From positions 1 through 64,000 of the forward strand of contig NZ_SPQQ01000014.1 in NCBI RefSeq assembly GCF_004766045.1: DNA of 64,000 nt. Reading direction: 5' to 3'. Each line of letters opens with the position of its first letter. Within the stretch, counting starts at the first letter, position 1. The position numbers and the translations under genes are program-made. Positions 15,854 through 23,718 of this stretch are shown here, piece by piece. The notes beneath the pieces are model-generated. The model was not told the origin of the DNA. It ran no database searches and worked only from the letters and a program-made list of their open reading frames with translations. This stretch comes from Desulfosporosinus fructosivorans (GTDB taxonomy: Bacteria; Bacillota; Desulfitobacteriia; Desulfitobacteriales; Desulfitobacteriaceae).

Positions 15854-16180
15854 TAGTATACAGAGAGATGCCAACTTATGTGATTTGACTTAAGTCAACC
15901 AAGACTTATTGAATCACAGTTTTGTCCAATACTAACATTTGGAAGCGTTCGTGTGTCTAAGGCTATAAAGGTACAGACTTGCTGAAATGCAAGAAAAGGA
16001 ATATAAATGAGGAAATTTCCCTTGGTCGAGGGATCTCATGTAATTTCTTAATTGAATCTTTTATGGTTGCAAGATATTCATCATTAGGCATGGATCTTGC
16101 ATAAGTGATTACTTGAACTAGTTTAAGCAATATGCGTGGGGGCTAGAAAAATCTGTATCTGAAAAATTGGAGGAATATTT
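15854..16180. other. 327-bp spacer with inverted repeats and a sigma-54 promoter
   Basis: TGTGATT (15879-15885) and AATCACA (15912-15918) flank a perfect 14-bp palindrome, TTGACTTAAGTCAA, at 15885-15898. This may be a transcription end or an operator. A sigma-54 type promoter lies at 16086-16101. No coding region was seen. Confidence 0.6.
16086..16101 (+). promoter_or_regulatory. Candidate sigma-54 (-24/-12) promoter before the methyl-THF methyltransferase
   Basis: AGGCATGGATCTTGCA has GG at 16087-16088 and GC at 16099-16100 with exactly ten bases between and a good TTGCA -12 element. Predicted start near 16112, about 70 bases before the ATG of the gene at 16181. Confidence 0.65.
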
Positions 16181-16978
16181 ATGATTATTGTAGGAGAATT
16201 AATTAACGCAAGCCGTAAGGCCATTGGAGAAGCGATCAAAGCTCAAGACACCGATTATATTCAAAAGGTGGCCAAGGATGAATTCGAGGCTGGGGCAAAT
16301 TATATTGATGTCAACGCAGGTATCTTCGTCGGTAAGGAACCAGAATACCTGAGATGGCTGGTCAAAACTGTTCAAGAGGTAGTAGATTGCCCTTGCTGTA
16401 TTGATAGCCCCGACCCAAAAGCAATTGAAGAAGCCTTGTCAGTGCACAAAGGTGTTGCGATGATAAACTCCATCTCCTTGGAAAAAGCACGCTATGATGC
16501 GTTGATTCCTGTGATTGCAGGCACGGATTTAAAAGTTGTGGCACTTTGCATGAGTGATGAAGGAATGCCTGAAACAATGGATGATCGGTTAAGAATAGCT
16601 GACAAACTCATTAATGGGCTCGTCCAAAACAATGTGCCCCTAGATCATATTTATGTAGATCCGCTGGTACAACCAATTTCAACGAATAGCACGTTTGCAG
16701 TAGAATTCATTAACTCAGTTGAAGCCATTATGACTCGCTTTAAAGGAGTCCATACGATGTGCGGGCTGTCAAATATTTCTTATGGCCTACCGGAGAGAAA
16801 ATTCATGAACCATGCCTTTGCCATTATGGCCATTGGCAAAGGATTAGATGGTTTGATTATCAACCCCTTGGATAAGATGATGATGGCAAGTTTGATTACG
16901 GCTGAGACTCTGGCTGGTCGAGATGACTATTGTGTCAAATATCTTAAGGCTTATCGCAACAAACAATTCGAGATCTAA
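16181..16978 (+). CDS. Methyltetrahydrofolate:corrinoid methyltransferase, MtgA/MtvA type (copy 1)
   Basis: A 265-residue pterin-binding TIM-barrel protein. VGELINASRKAIGEAI and GANYIDVNAGIF at the start, PCCIDSPDPKAIEEAL, YVDPLVQPIS and HTMCGLSNISYGLPERK are typical of MtgA and the MeTr domain. It moves the methyl group from the corrinoid protein to tetrahydrofolate, or the reverse. ATG start at 16181 behind GGAGGAA. A paralogue at 26218 is of identical length and nearly the same sequence over long stretches, for instance ISYGLPERKFMN. Confidence 0.94.
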   Translation: MIIVGELINASRKAIGEAIKAQDTDYIQKVAKDEFEAGANYIDVNAGIFVGKEPEYLRWLVKTVQEVVDCPCCIDSPDPKAIEEALSVHKGVAMINSISLEKARYDALIPVIAGTDLKVVALCMSDEGMPETMDDRLRIADKLINGLVQNNVPLDHIYVDPLVQPISTNSTFAVEFINSVEAIMTRFKGVHTMCGLSNISYGLPERKFMNHAFAIMAIGKGLDGLIINPLDKMMMASLITAETLAGRDDYCVKYLKAYRNKQFEI

Positions 16979-16989
16979 AAACTTCATAT

Positions 16990-17031
16990 AAAGAGCATCC
17001 CCTTCTCTAATTGGAGAGGGGGATGCTCTTT
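16990..17031 (+). terminator. Strong hairpin after the methyl-THF methyltransferase gene
   Basis: AAAGAGCATCCCC and GGGGGATGCTCTTT form a long stem with an inner TTCTC/GAGAG pair. The T-run is short (TTTAT), so termination may be partial, allowing some read-through into the HAD gene at 17071. Confidence 0.75.
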
Positions 17032-17070
17032 ATAAGATTGAAATCGAGAACAAATTTGGAGGGTAAAAGT

Positions 17071-17691
17071 GTGGCACTCGTAATGTTTGACTATGATGGC
17101 GTTATTGTTGATTCTCTCGACGTTTTTACGTCACGATTCACCCAAGCTTGCCGAGAGAATGGTTTCAAAGAGGTCAACGTAGCGAAAGATGTTCTTAGCC
17201 TTTTTGATGGTAATGTTTACGAATCCATGATGAGACGTGGCCTTGCTGAAACAACGATAGACAATATCTTGGAGAGGTATGAAGTTTTACAGGGCGAACA
17301 ATTGGCAGAGCTCCAACTTTTTAACGGTATCAGGGAAGCCTTGATACGAATTTCGGTAAAACATCAGGTTTATGTTATTACTTCGAATTTATCTAGTGCC
17401 ACGATTCGGATTTTAAATCAAAACGGAATCGATTGTTTTAAAGATGTCATAGGAGCTGAGAAGGAAAAGAGTAAGATCAAAAAGATTCATAACACTATGG
17501 CTATACATCCTGGGATCCCTGCCTACTACGTAGGGGATACAAAAGGAGATATGATTGAGGGTAAAAAGGCGGGAACGCAAACGATTGGAGTCACTTGGGG
17601 ATGGCATTCCCCTCAAAAGATTAAAGAGGGCTCCCCAGATTATCTTGTCAATACTCCAGAAGAACTTGCTGATTACTTGGTTAAAGTATAA
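17071..17691 (+). CDS. HAD-superfamily hydrolase, phosphoglycolate-phosphatase-like
   Basis: A 206-residue HAD phosphatase with motif I FDYDGVIVDS, motif II VITSNLS, the conserved lysine region IGAEKEKSK and motif IV YVGDTKGDMIEGKKAG. A helical cap sits between motifs I and II. The GTG at 17071 lies seven bases behind GGAGGG; a longer frame to 17011 starts inside the terminator stem and is rejected. It occupies the place held by the DUF1638 gene in the second cluster. With the kinase at 12434 it forms a phosphorylation/dephosphorylation pair in the same cluster, though a shared substrate is only a guess. Confidence 0.88.
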   Translation: MALVMFDYDGVIVDSLDVFTSRFTQACRENGFKEVNVAKDVLSLFDGNVYESMMRRGLAETTIDNILERYEVLQGEQLAELQLFNGIREALIRISVKHQVYVITSNLSSATIRILNQNGIDCFKDVIGAEKEKSKIKKIHNTMAIHPGIPAYYVGDTKGDMIEGKKAGTQTIGVTWGWHSPQKIKEGSPDYLVNTPEELADYLVKV

Positions 17692-17855
17692 TGGTAAGGA
17701 CAGGTCCCTCTCGTCCGCACAAGCCTCAAGGAAGATCGTGTAAGTGAGATTTCATCCCTAAGAAACTAATTGGATTAAGCCATAGAATGGACAAATTCGG
17801 ATGCAAGAACCTAAAAAAGTATGGCTAATGAGTTAAGGTGAACCCGTCAGGGAAA

Positions 17856-17910
17856 GCGCTGTTCAGACACAGCATATGTCTAATCAGCGCAGACAGATAT
17901 ATTTAGTCTG
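17856..17910 (+). promoter_or_regulatory. Nested inverted repeats in the leader of the first corrinoid-activator gene
   Basis: GCGCTG (17856-17861) pairs with CAGCGC (17885-17890), enclosing AGACA (17865-17869) and TGTCT (17877-17881). A second hairpin follows from CAGAC (17890-17894) and GTCTG (17906-17910), ending just before the CAGGAGG ribosome site. The two share base 17890, so they may compete. It does not match the conserved boxes of the cobalamin riboswitch. Confidence 0.5.
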
Positions 17911-17928
17911 TTGGCAGGAGGTAAAATT

Positions 17929-19755
17929 ATGCAAATTAAAATACATCCAAATACCATAATAATTCCGGAAGATCAGGAAACTTTAATGGAAGCGCTGATA
18001 CGACATCGTCTCCCCGTACAGAATATCTGTAACGGAAAAGGAACGTGTGGTAAATGTAAAGTGCGGATGATAGGATACGTCTCACCGCCAAGTGAGAGTG
18101 ATATAAAGCATCTCAATAAAATCGAGTTGCAGGCCGGATTTCGATTGGCTTGCACTGTGCAGCCGGAAGACGGAATGGTCATTGAACTAAGTTTTGTAGA
18201 GAGCCAAGATCGTAAAGTGAGCGCTCTCTTAGGAATGAAAACGTGTAATTTAGACCCAGGGATTGAAAAGGTGTATATTCAGACCAGTAAACCAACCCTA
18301 GCGGATGAGAGGGGAGATTGGGATCGTGTCGTAGACGATCTTAGGGCTGCTACGGGTAGGAGCTTTGAGAAGGCAAATCTATATATCTTGCGTAAGGTCC
18401 CGGACGTAATGAGAGCAGCTCAATTCGCCCTAACTGTTACAGTTGCTGACGATAAGATTCTAGAAATTGAGTCTGGTGATACAACAAAAAGGCTGTACGG
18501 TGTTGCAGTCGATATTGGAACTACCAGTGTTGCAGTAGCCTTAATCGATTTGAATCAGGGGGATATTCTGAAAGTATTGTCTACAGAAAATGAACAGACT
18601 GCGTATGGGGCTGATGTCATTTCGCGAATATCGTTTGCCATGGAAAATCAAGAGAGCGCTATGGTCTTACGCGTAGCTATCAGGCGGACAATTAATCATT
18701 TGCTCGAAGAACTTGCTGTGCAAACGGGTATACAACTGAAAGAAATCTTTAAAATGACAGTTGTTGGAAATACGACAATGCATCACCTTTTTCTGGGTTT
18801 GGATGTATCCCATCTTGCGGTTTCTCCATTTGTCTCAGCATGCAACAGGCCGCTTGAATTCTCAGCGCTCGAATTGGGTTTGGAAATCAATTCGCAAGCA
18901 CGAATACAACTGTTACCAAATATAGCTAGTTTTGTTGGGGGAGACACGATGGGAGCGATTGTCGGAGCTCCAGAGGTTTTAGCTCAGGGTAATCATTTAC
19001 TGATTGACTTAGGTACGAACTGTGAATTATTCTTAAAGACTGATCATACAATGATGGCTTGTTCTACAGCAGCCGGTCCAGCCTTTGAGGGTGCAGGTCT
19101 TGCTCATGGAATGAGGGCCAAACAAGGAGCTATTGAAGGGGTCACGATTACGGATGAAGGAGTAGTCTGTGAGGTAATCGGCGGGAAGGAAGCTATAGGA
19201 ATCTGTGGTTCAGGTTTGATTGAGGCGATCGACGAGATGAGAAAAGCAGGAGTTATTAACAAACAAGGTACAATTGCCGACCCTAAGAAGCAACCAACGA
19301 TTGCCCCCGAGCTCTTGAAGCGCATTCGTGTGGGCATTAAAGCTCGTGAATTTGTTTTAGCTTATGGAACTAGCGATGGTTATGATGTGACCTTAAGTCA
19401 AAAGGATATCGGGGAAATGCAGTTAGCCAAAGGAGCTGTCTGCGCTGGAATTAAAACCTTGGTTGACATGGCAGGGATAACGGTTCTCGATCTCGATTCA
19501 GTGACATTATCCGGTACATTTGCCACCTATCTTAAGGCGCAAAACATTCTGAGCATTGGTCTTGTTCCCAATATCGCTCCTGAAAAAATAAAAACGGTAG
19601 GTAATGCCGCCCATGTGGGTGCAATTCGAGTTCTAATGGATCGACGAGAGCTGGCTATGTCACGAGATTTGTACAGTAAGATTAGACATGTCGAACTCGG
19701 GGGGAGTGCTAAATTTTCTAAATATTTTATGAGTAGCATGTATATCGAACAGTAA
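17929..19755 (+). CDS. RamA-like reductive activator of corrinoid proteins (copy 1)
   Basis: A 608-residue protein. Residues about 1-85 form a plant-type [2Fe-2S] ferredoxin domain (CNGKGTCGKCKVRM and a later LACTV cysteine). The remainder is the DUF4445/ASKHA ATPase region: AVDIGTTSVAVALID, TVVGNTTMHHLFLG, LLIDLGTNCELFL, GICGSGLIEAIDEM and LSGTFATYL. Such RACE proteins return cob(II)alamin, formed by accidental oxidation, to cob(I)alamin in an ATP-driven step. ATG 17929 follows CAGGAGG; the TTG at 17911 would place that site inside the gene. Near-duplicate at 27973. Confidence 0.93.
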   Translation: MQIKIHPNTIIIPEDQETLMEALIRHRLPVQNICNGKGTCGKCKVRMIGYVSPPSESDIKHLNKIELQAGFRLACTVQPEDGMVIELSFVESQDRKVSALLGMKTCNLDPGIEKVYIQTSKPTLADERGDWDRVVDDLRAATGRSFEKANLYILRKVPDVMRAAQFALTVTVADDKILEIESGDTTKRLYGVAVDIGTTSVAVALIDLNQGDILKVLSTENEQTAYGADVISRISFAMENQESAMVLRVAIRRTINHLLEELAVQTGIQLKEIFKMTVVGNTTMHHLFLGLDVSHLAVSPFVSACNRPLEFSALELGLEINSQARIQLLPNIASFVGGDTMGAIVGAPEVLAQGNHLLIDLGTNCELFLKTDHTMMACSTAAGPAFEGAGLAHGMRAKQGAIEGVTITDEGVVCEVIGGKEAIGICGSGLIEAIDEMRKAGVINKQGTIADPKKQPTIAPELLKRIRVGIKAREFVLAYGTSDGYDVTLSQKDIGEMQLAKGAVCAGIKTLVDMAGITVLDLDSVTLSGTFATYLKAQNILSIGLVPNIAPEKIKTVGNAAHVGAIRVLMDRRELAMSRDLYSKIRHVELGGSAKFSKYFMSSMYIEQ

Positions 19756-19840
19756 ATTGCATAGATGACGCTCATCGTTACCAATAAAACGATGGATTTT
19801 TTAGGGATACAATAGATTGTGTGCTAAGGGTAGAACATCT

Positions 19841-19898
19841 AAAAAGATACACTCATCACAGGGACGAAAATATGCTCGTGTGATGGGTGTATCTTTTT
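19841..19898. terminator. Bidirectional terminator between convergent genes
   Basis: AAAAAGATACACTCATCACA pairs with TGTGATGGGTGTATCTTTTT with a single G-T wobble, loop of 18 bases. A-run and T-run on either side allow it to work for the activator gene (plus) and the CobW-type gene (minus). Confidence 0.9.
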
Positions 19899-19916
19899 AT
19901 GTATCTTGAAGTTAAC

Positions 19917-20807
19917 TTATTGGAAGGATGCAGTCAGTAGCTTCTTCTGCAAATCTCTACCTATAAAGCTAACGATCCCTGTCGAAAGACCTGATGATTC
20001 TAAGATAGAATAATATCCATCAATATAATGGAATTCCAGAAAGCAATTGTTCGATTCAATAAATCCTTTGCCTCTTATTATCTTGCCGTATCCTCCATGT
20101 TTGCACTTTTTTAGGATGCTCTCCAATTGCTCTGATTCGAAAATTCTGGAGGTCCGTAGTCCTATAGACTCAAAGTCATGACTCCGCGAGTGTATACTGT
20201 CCTTGGCTATTAATACCGTTTTTTTGTCTACAAGGCCCAGGACCTCTTCATTAGATAGATCGATCCAATCCTTTGCGAGTATTGTGGCCGTTTCATTTAA
20301 TATGCACAATTCTAATTCAATCTGGGAAACTTCTTCAACCAACATATGCTGCGTTTTACTTACAACTAAGGATGATGCACTACAGATTTGACTTTTATAG
20401 AAGCCTGAGTAACTTTGTATATGGTTTGAAAAATTCTGGGCATCAACAACTGTTGTCACGGAGTTAATAAAACACTCAGAGGAAATCTGAGGATCCTTAA
20501 ATAGGTCGTAGATCTCTCCTATCATAAAAATGCCAGACGGCTCAAAGATTATTCTTTCGACCTTTTGAGTCAAGATTTGTTTTAAGGTGAAAATAAAATC
20601 TCCTTTAAGTTTACAACATACACAGCCGTTAGAAATTTCATAAATCTCAAAACCCTCAATTTGCAAGACTTCACTATCTACACTGACATCCCCAAATTCG
20701 TTTTCTATTATCACTACTTTTTCACCGTCGAGAGAATTAAGGATTTTCTTAATTAATGTTGTTTTACCTGACCCTAAAAATCCAGAAATTATATCAAATT
20801 TTACCAT
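19917..20807 (-). CDS. CobW/COG0523-type GTP-binding metallochaperone
   Basis: A 296-residue G3E-family GTPase. SGFLGSGKTTLIKKIL is the Walker A loop, EFGDVSVDSEVLQ the switch region, GCVCCKLKGDF the CxCC metal site and FEPSGI the Walker B-like segment. Family members deliver Zn, Co or other metals to enzymes. The C-terminal CobW domain is present but short. It is the only minus-strand gene between the two methyltransferase clusters and is divergent from the corrinoid gene that precedes mtaB. MtaB is a zinc enzyme, so supplying zinc to it is a reasonable but unproven idea. TCCTCC on the plus strand at about 20817-20822 is its ribosome site. Confidence 0.88.
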   Translation of the reverse strand: MVKFDIISGFLGSGKTTLIKKILNSLDGEKVVIIENEFGDVSVDSEVLQIEGFEIYEISNGCVCCKLKGDFIFTLKQILTQKVERIIFEPSGIFMIGEIYDLFKDPQISSECFINSVTTVVDAQNFSNHIQSYSGFYKSQICSASSLVVSKTQHMLVEEVSQIELELCILNETATILAKDWIDLSNEEVLGLVDKKTVLIAKDSIHSRSHDFESIGLRTSRIFESEQLESILKKCKHGGYGKIIRGKGFIESNNCFLEFHYIDGYYSILESSGLSTGIVSFIGRDLQKKLLTASFQ

Positions 20808-21340
20808 AGAGATCTATCCTCCAATGATTAATGGGGAACTTTTGCCCATTTTAAATAAGCTTAATAATAATAGATCAGATTGACCATGGATTATTTTGTA
20901 TTAACTTGGATTTTTCGAAACGTTCTCTACTAAGAAGTTCTTATAATAAAGTGAAGCGATATTTAAGTTTAGACTTTGTCTGTCTGCAACTCGGAGTTTT
21001 GAGTTTGATTTATACGCAGTTGATTACCGTTTACTGAACAACAAGCTAAGATTTATCAATATAAAACAAGATAGTCCATAGCGAAGAAAGGCTCTAAGGA
21101 ATTAAAATAAGGTCAATACAGAAACAAACTATTTTGAAAATTCAATAAAAATAAGGCTGTGACAGTCAAAGAAAGGACGTGAACCATGTAATGCGTATAT
21201 AATGCGTTGTTAACCCAAGTCTTATGTTTTTGGCAAACAGACAAAGAGGTTTACGGATGATGTTATGGATTAGCTGAAGCAGAACATGGTTGCTGATTTA
21301 ATCAGTGTCAAATTAATATGAATTATTAGGAGGGTACAAG
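20808..21340. other. 533-bp divergent intergenic region
   Basis: No gene or conserved RNA was recognised. It must hold the promoters of the CobW-type gene (leftward) and of the corrinoid-mtaB operon (rightward). A TATAAT-like hexamer lies at 21198-21203 without a good -35. TGG at 21266-21268 and GC at 21279-21280 have sigma-54 spacing but a poor -12 sequence. The sequence is AT-rich. Confidence 0.5.
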
Positions 21341-21973
21341 ATGTTTGATTTTTCAGGATTAAGTGATGCCGTTATCGCCGGAGATGAGGATGGAGTGCTT
21401 GATTTAGCCCAAAAAGCAATTAGTGCAAAGGTTGATCCACTATCCATTATCAATGATGGACTCATTGCAGGGATGAATGTCGTTGGTGCACGCTTTAAAG
21501 TTAACGATATGTACGTTCCAGAAGTATTGATGTCAGCGGCAGCTATGAAAGCTGGTGTGGCTCTTGTAAAACCATTGTTAAAAAGCGGTGAAACGACAAC
21601 TAAGGGAACGGTTATCATTGGAACAGTTACAGGCGATTTACATGATATAGGAAAAAGCTTAGTTGGTATGATGCTGGAATGCTCTGGCTATGCTGTAGTC
21701 GATTTGGGCGTAGATGTTTCGGGGGATGATTTCGTTGCTGCGGTTAAGGCAAATGATGCTAGAATAGTAGCTCTTTCATGTATGCTGACCACAACTATGT
21801 TGCAAATGAAAACAACTATCGAAGTATTAGCTACTCAGGGTATACGTAAGAATGTAAAAGTCATTATTGGTGGCGCTCCAATTACCCAAGAATTTGCGGA
21901 TAATATTGGTTCTGATGGTTATGCGACAGATGCTGCAGGAGCGGTTGATCTAGTTACTAAGTTATTAAACTAA
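21341..21973 (+). CDS. mtaC: Methanol-system corrinoid protein (MtaC-like)
   Basis: A 210-residue corrinoid protein with cap (YVPEVLMSAAAMKAGVALV) and cobalamin domain (GTVTGDLHDIGKSLVGMM; His101 as cobalt ligand). Its stop lies 26 bases before the methanol methyltransferase gene, so it is the natural methyl carrier for that enzyme. ATG 21341 follows TAGGAGGG. The gene name rests on the mtaB neighbour rather than on features that separate MtaC from MttC. Confidence 0.88.
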   Translation: MFDFSGLSDAVIAGDEDGVLDLAQKAISAKVDPLSIINDGLIAGMNVVGARFKVNDMYVPEVLMSAAAMKAGVALVKPLLKSGETTTKGTVIIGTVTGDLHDIGKSLVGMMLECSGYAVVDLGVDVSGDDFVAAVKANDARIVALSCMLTTTMLQMKTTIEVLATQGIRKNVKVIIGGAPITQEFADNIGSDGYATDAAGAVDLVTKLLN

Positions 21974-21999
21974 ATGCATAAAAAATGGGAGGGAATATT

Positions 22000-23373
22000 G
22001 TGGCTGTAAAGTTTACGGAATTAGCTTATACAAATGTGGATGAATTCGTTTACGGGAGTGCCAAGTACCCCGTAAAATGTGCAAATGGGATGGTTATTGG
22101 CGGAGGAACACTTTATCCAGAACTGAATTGTACGCTTCCTATGATGTTAATTACTGAAGAAACGATGCCGAAGGTATTGGCACAGTACGAAGAAATGATT
22201 CACGGTGTTTGCTCTATGGGCGTTGAATTAAAAGTTCCTGGGATGTTAGTTGAAATTGAACTGCTTCCTCCGTGTACCTTTAATCCTCAATGGGGAATTG
22301 ATGTTACCAAAGTGGTCAAAGGTGTAATGAAGGAATATGAAACTAAGTTTGACCTCAAGAGTATGTTAAGAATGACCCCTGTTGATGTTCGCGAAGGTAA
22401 GACTCTTAAACATATGTACAAAGGCGTAGAATGGGACCAAGTAATGGATACTATGAAGGGTTGCGCAGCAAACGGAGCAGATTTTTTATCAATCGAATCC
22501 ATTGGTGGAAAACACCTACATGATGAGTCAGTCATGAATATTGATCTACCTAAAGCTGTATTTTCTTTAGGAATTGTCGGTTGTCGCGATATGAAAATTC
22601 TGTGGGATGAAATTGTAAAAATTGCTGCCGCCAACAATATTCTACCTGCAGGAGATACTGCTTGCGGTTTTGCCAATACATCGATGGTAATGGGCCACAA
22701 AAATTTTATTCCTAAAGTTTTTGCCGCTATTGACAGGGTTATGTGTGCAGTCAGAACTTTGGTCGCCGTTGAATCTGGTGCAGTTGGTCCGGATAAGGAT
22801 TGCGGGTATGAAGGGGTTTATCTTAAAGCTATTTCAGGAACACCTATTTCCATGGAAGGAAGGGTAGCTGCTTGTGCTCATTCCAGTGCAGTTGGTAACG
22901 TCTCTTTAGCCTTAGCAGATTGTTGGAGCAATGAATCCGTAGAAAATGTAAGATTATTAGGTAATATGGCCCCTACAGTATCTATGGAGCAACTTGCTTA
23001 TGATTGCCGCCAAATGAATGTTGCAAAAGATAAAGGCTTTGCTCTGCAAATGAGAGATATCCTTGTGGAATCGGATAATAAGTATGACCCCACTGCTTAT
23101 ATTATGACCCCCAGCGTTGTCTTAAGAATCGCAGGTGAGATTATTAAAGGGAAAACTCACTTTGAAAGGACTAAAATTGCCGCTGGCGCTACAATTACGG
23201 AATTGCGTGCGGCAGCTAAAGCCGGTAGCTTAGAGCTCGGTCCTAAAGAAATGAAGTATCTAGATATTTTTGAAAAACAACTCAACAGTATACCGAATGA
23301 CGAAGCTGAGTTTACTGCAAATATGATTAAAGCTAACCCTAAACACGACCTTGGAATGTACAATATCTCTTAG
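22000..23373 (+). CDS. mtaB: Methanol:corrinoid methyltransferase
   Basis: A 457-residue MtaB homologue. The start VKFTELAYTNVDEFVYGSAK and VIGGGTLYPELN match the family. The three zinc ligands known in Methanosarcina MtaB (Glu164, Cys220, Cys269) have counterparts at Glu166 (LSIESIGGKH), Cys222 (GDTACGFAN) and Cys268 (PDKDCGYEG). It breaks the C-O bond of methanol and puts the methyl group on the corrinoid protein encoded just upstream. GTG 22000 follows GGGAGGGA; an ATG at 21985 overlaps that ribosome site and is rejected. Other methylated alcohols or methoxylated compounds are possible substrates. Confidence 0.93.
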   Translation: MAVKFTELAYTNVDEFVYGSAKYPVKCANGMVIGGGTLYPELNCTLPMMLITEETMPKVLAQYEEMIHGVCSMGVELKVPGMLVEIELLPPCTFNPQWGIDVTKVVKGVMKEYETKFDLKSMLRMTPVDVREGKTLKHMYKGVEWDQVMDTMKGCAANGADFLSIESIGGKHLHDESVMNIDLPKAVFSLGIVGCRDMKILWDEIVKIAAANNILPAGDTACGFANTSMVMGHKNFIPKVFAAIDRVMCAVRTLVAVESGAVGPDKDCGYEGVYLKAISGTPISMEGRVAACAHSSAVGNVSLALADCWSNESVENVRLLGNMAPTVSMEQLAYDCRQMNVAKDKGFALQMRDILVESDNKYDPTAYIMTPSVVLRIAGEIIKGKTHFERTKIAAGATITELRAAAKAGSLELGPKEMKYLDIFEKQLNSIPNDEAEFTANMIKANPKHDLGMYNIS

Positions 23374-23718
23374 TTTTTACGAGGATATTAATGCATAAAT
23401 TCTTATCGCGCTCAGATCTTTCTTGGGTATATACTTTTGGTACCTAGCAGGATTTGAGTGCTTTTAAATCATATAAAATATCAAAATATTCTAACTATTC
23501 AGCTTAATAGGTCAAATAACTGCTCATCTATGTTATAATTTATGTGACTGCATAGGAAAACTAATTGCATCATAAAATATTAATTTTATCCGATTAGAAT
23601 CACGAGAATATTAGTAGGAATAATATTTTTTAGTTTTCCTAATAATCTATATAAAAAGGCAGATAGTCTACAGGGGTTACTGGTACTAGTTAGTGTGAAG
23701 CTCTTCGGAGGTGGGAAT
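23374..23718. other. 345-bp AT-rich spacer with candidate promoters
   Basis: GG at 23555-23556 and GC at 23567-23568 are ten bases apart (AGGAAAACTAATTGCA), compatible with sigma-54, though the -24 half is weak. A TATAAT at 23534-23539 could be a sigma-A -10 element. Nothing else was recognised. Confidence 0.4.

Noticed and set aside
17692..17928. Cobalamin riboswitch before the first activator gene
   Set aside because: The stretch has stems and lies before a B12-related gene, but the conserved B12 box and core elements are not present.
20203..20467. Plus-strand open frames opposite the CobW-type gene
   Set aside because: They lie wholly inside a clear minus-strand gene and have no ribosome sites.
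21266..21280. Sigma-54 promoter before the mtaC-like gene
   Set aside because: GG and GC are ten bases apart, but the -12 half reads GAAGC and the -24 half TGGATT, too far from consensus to claim.
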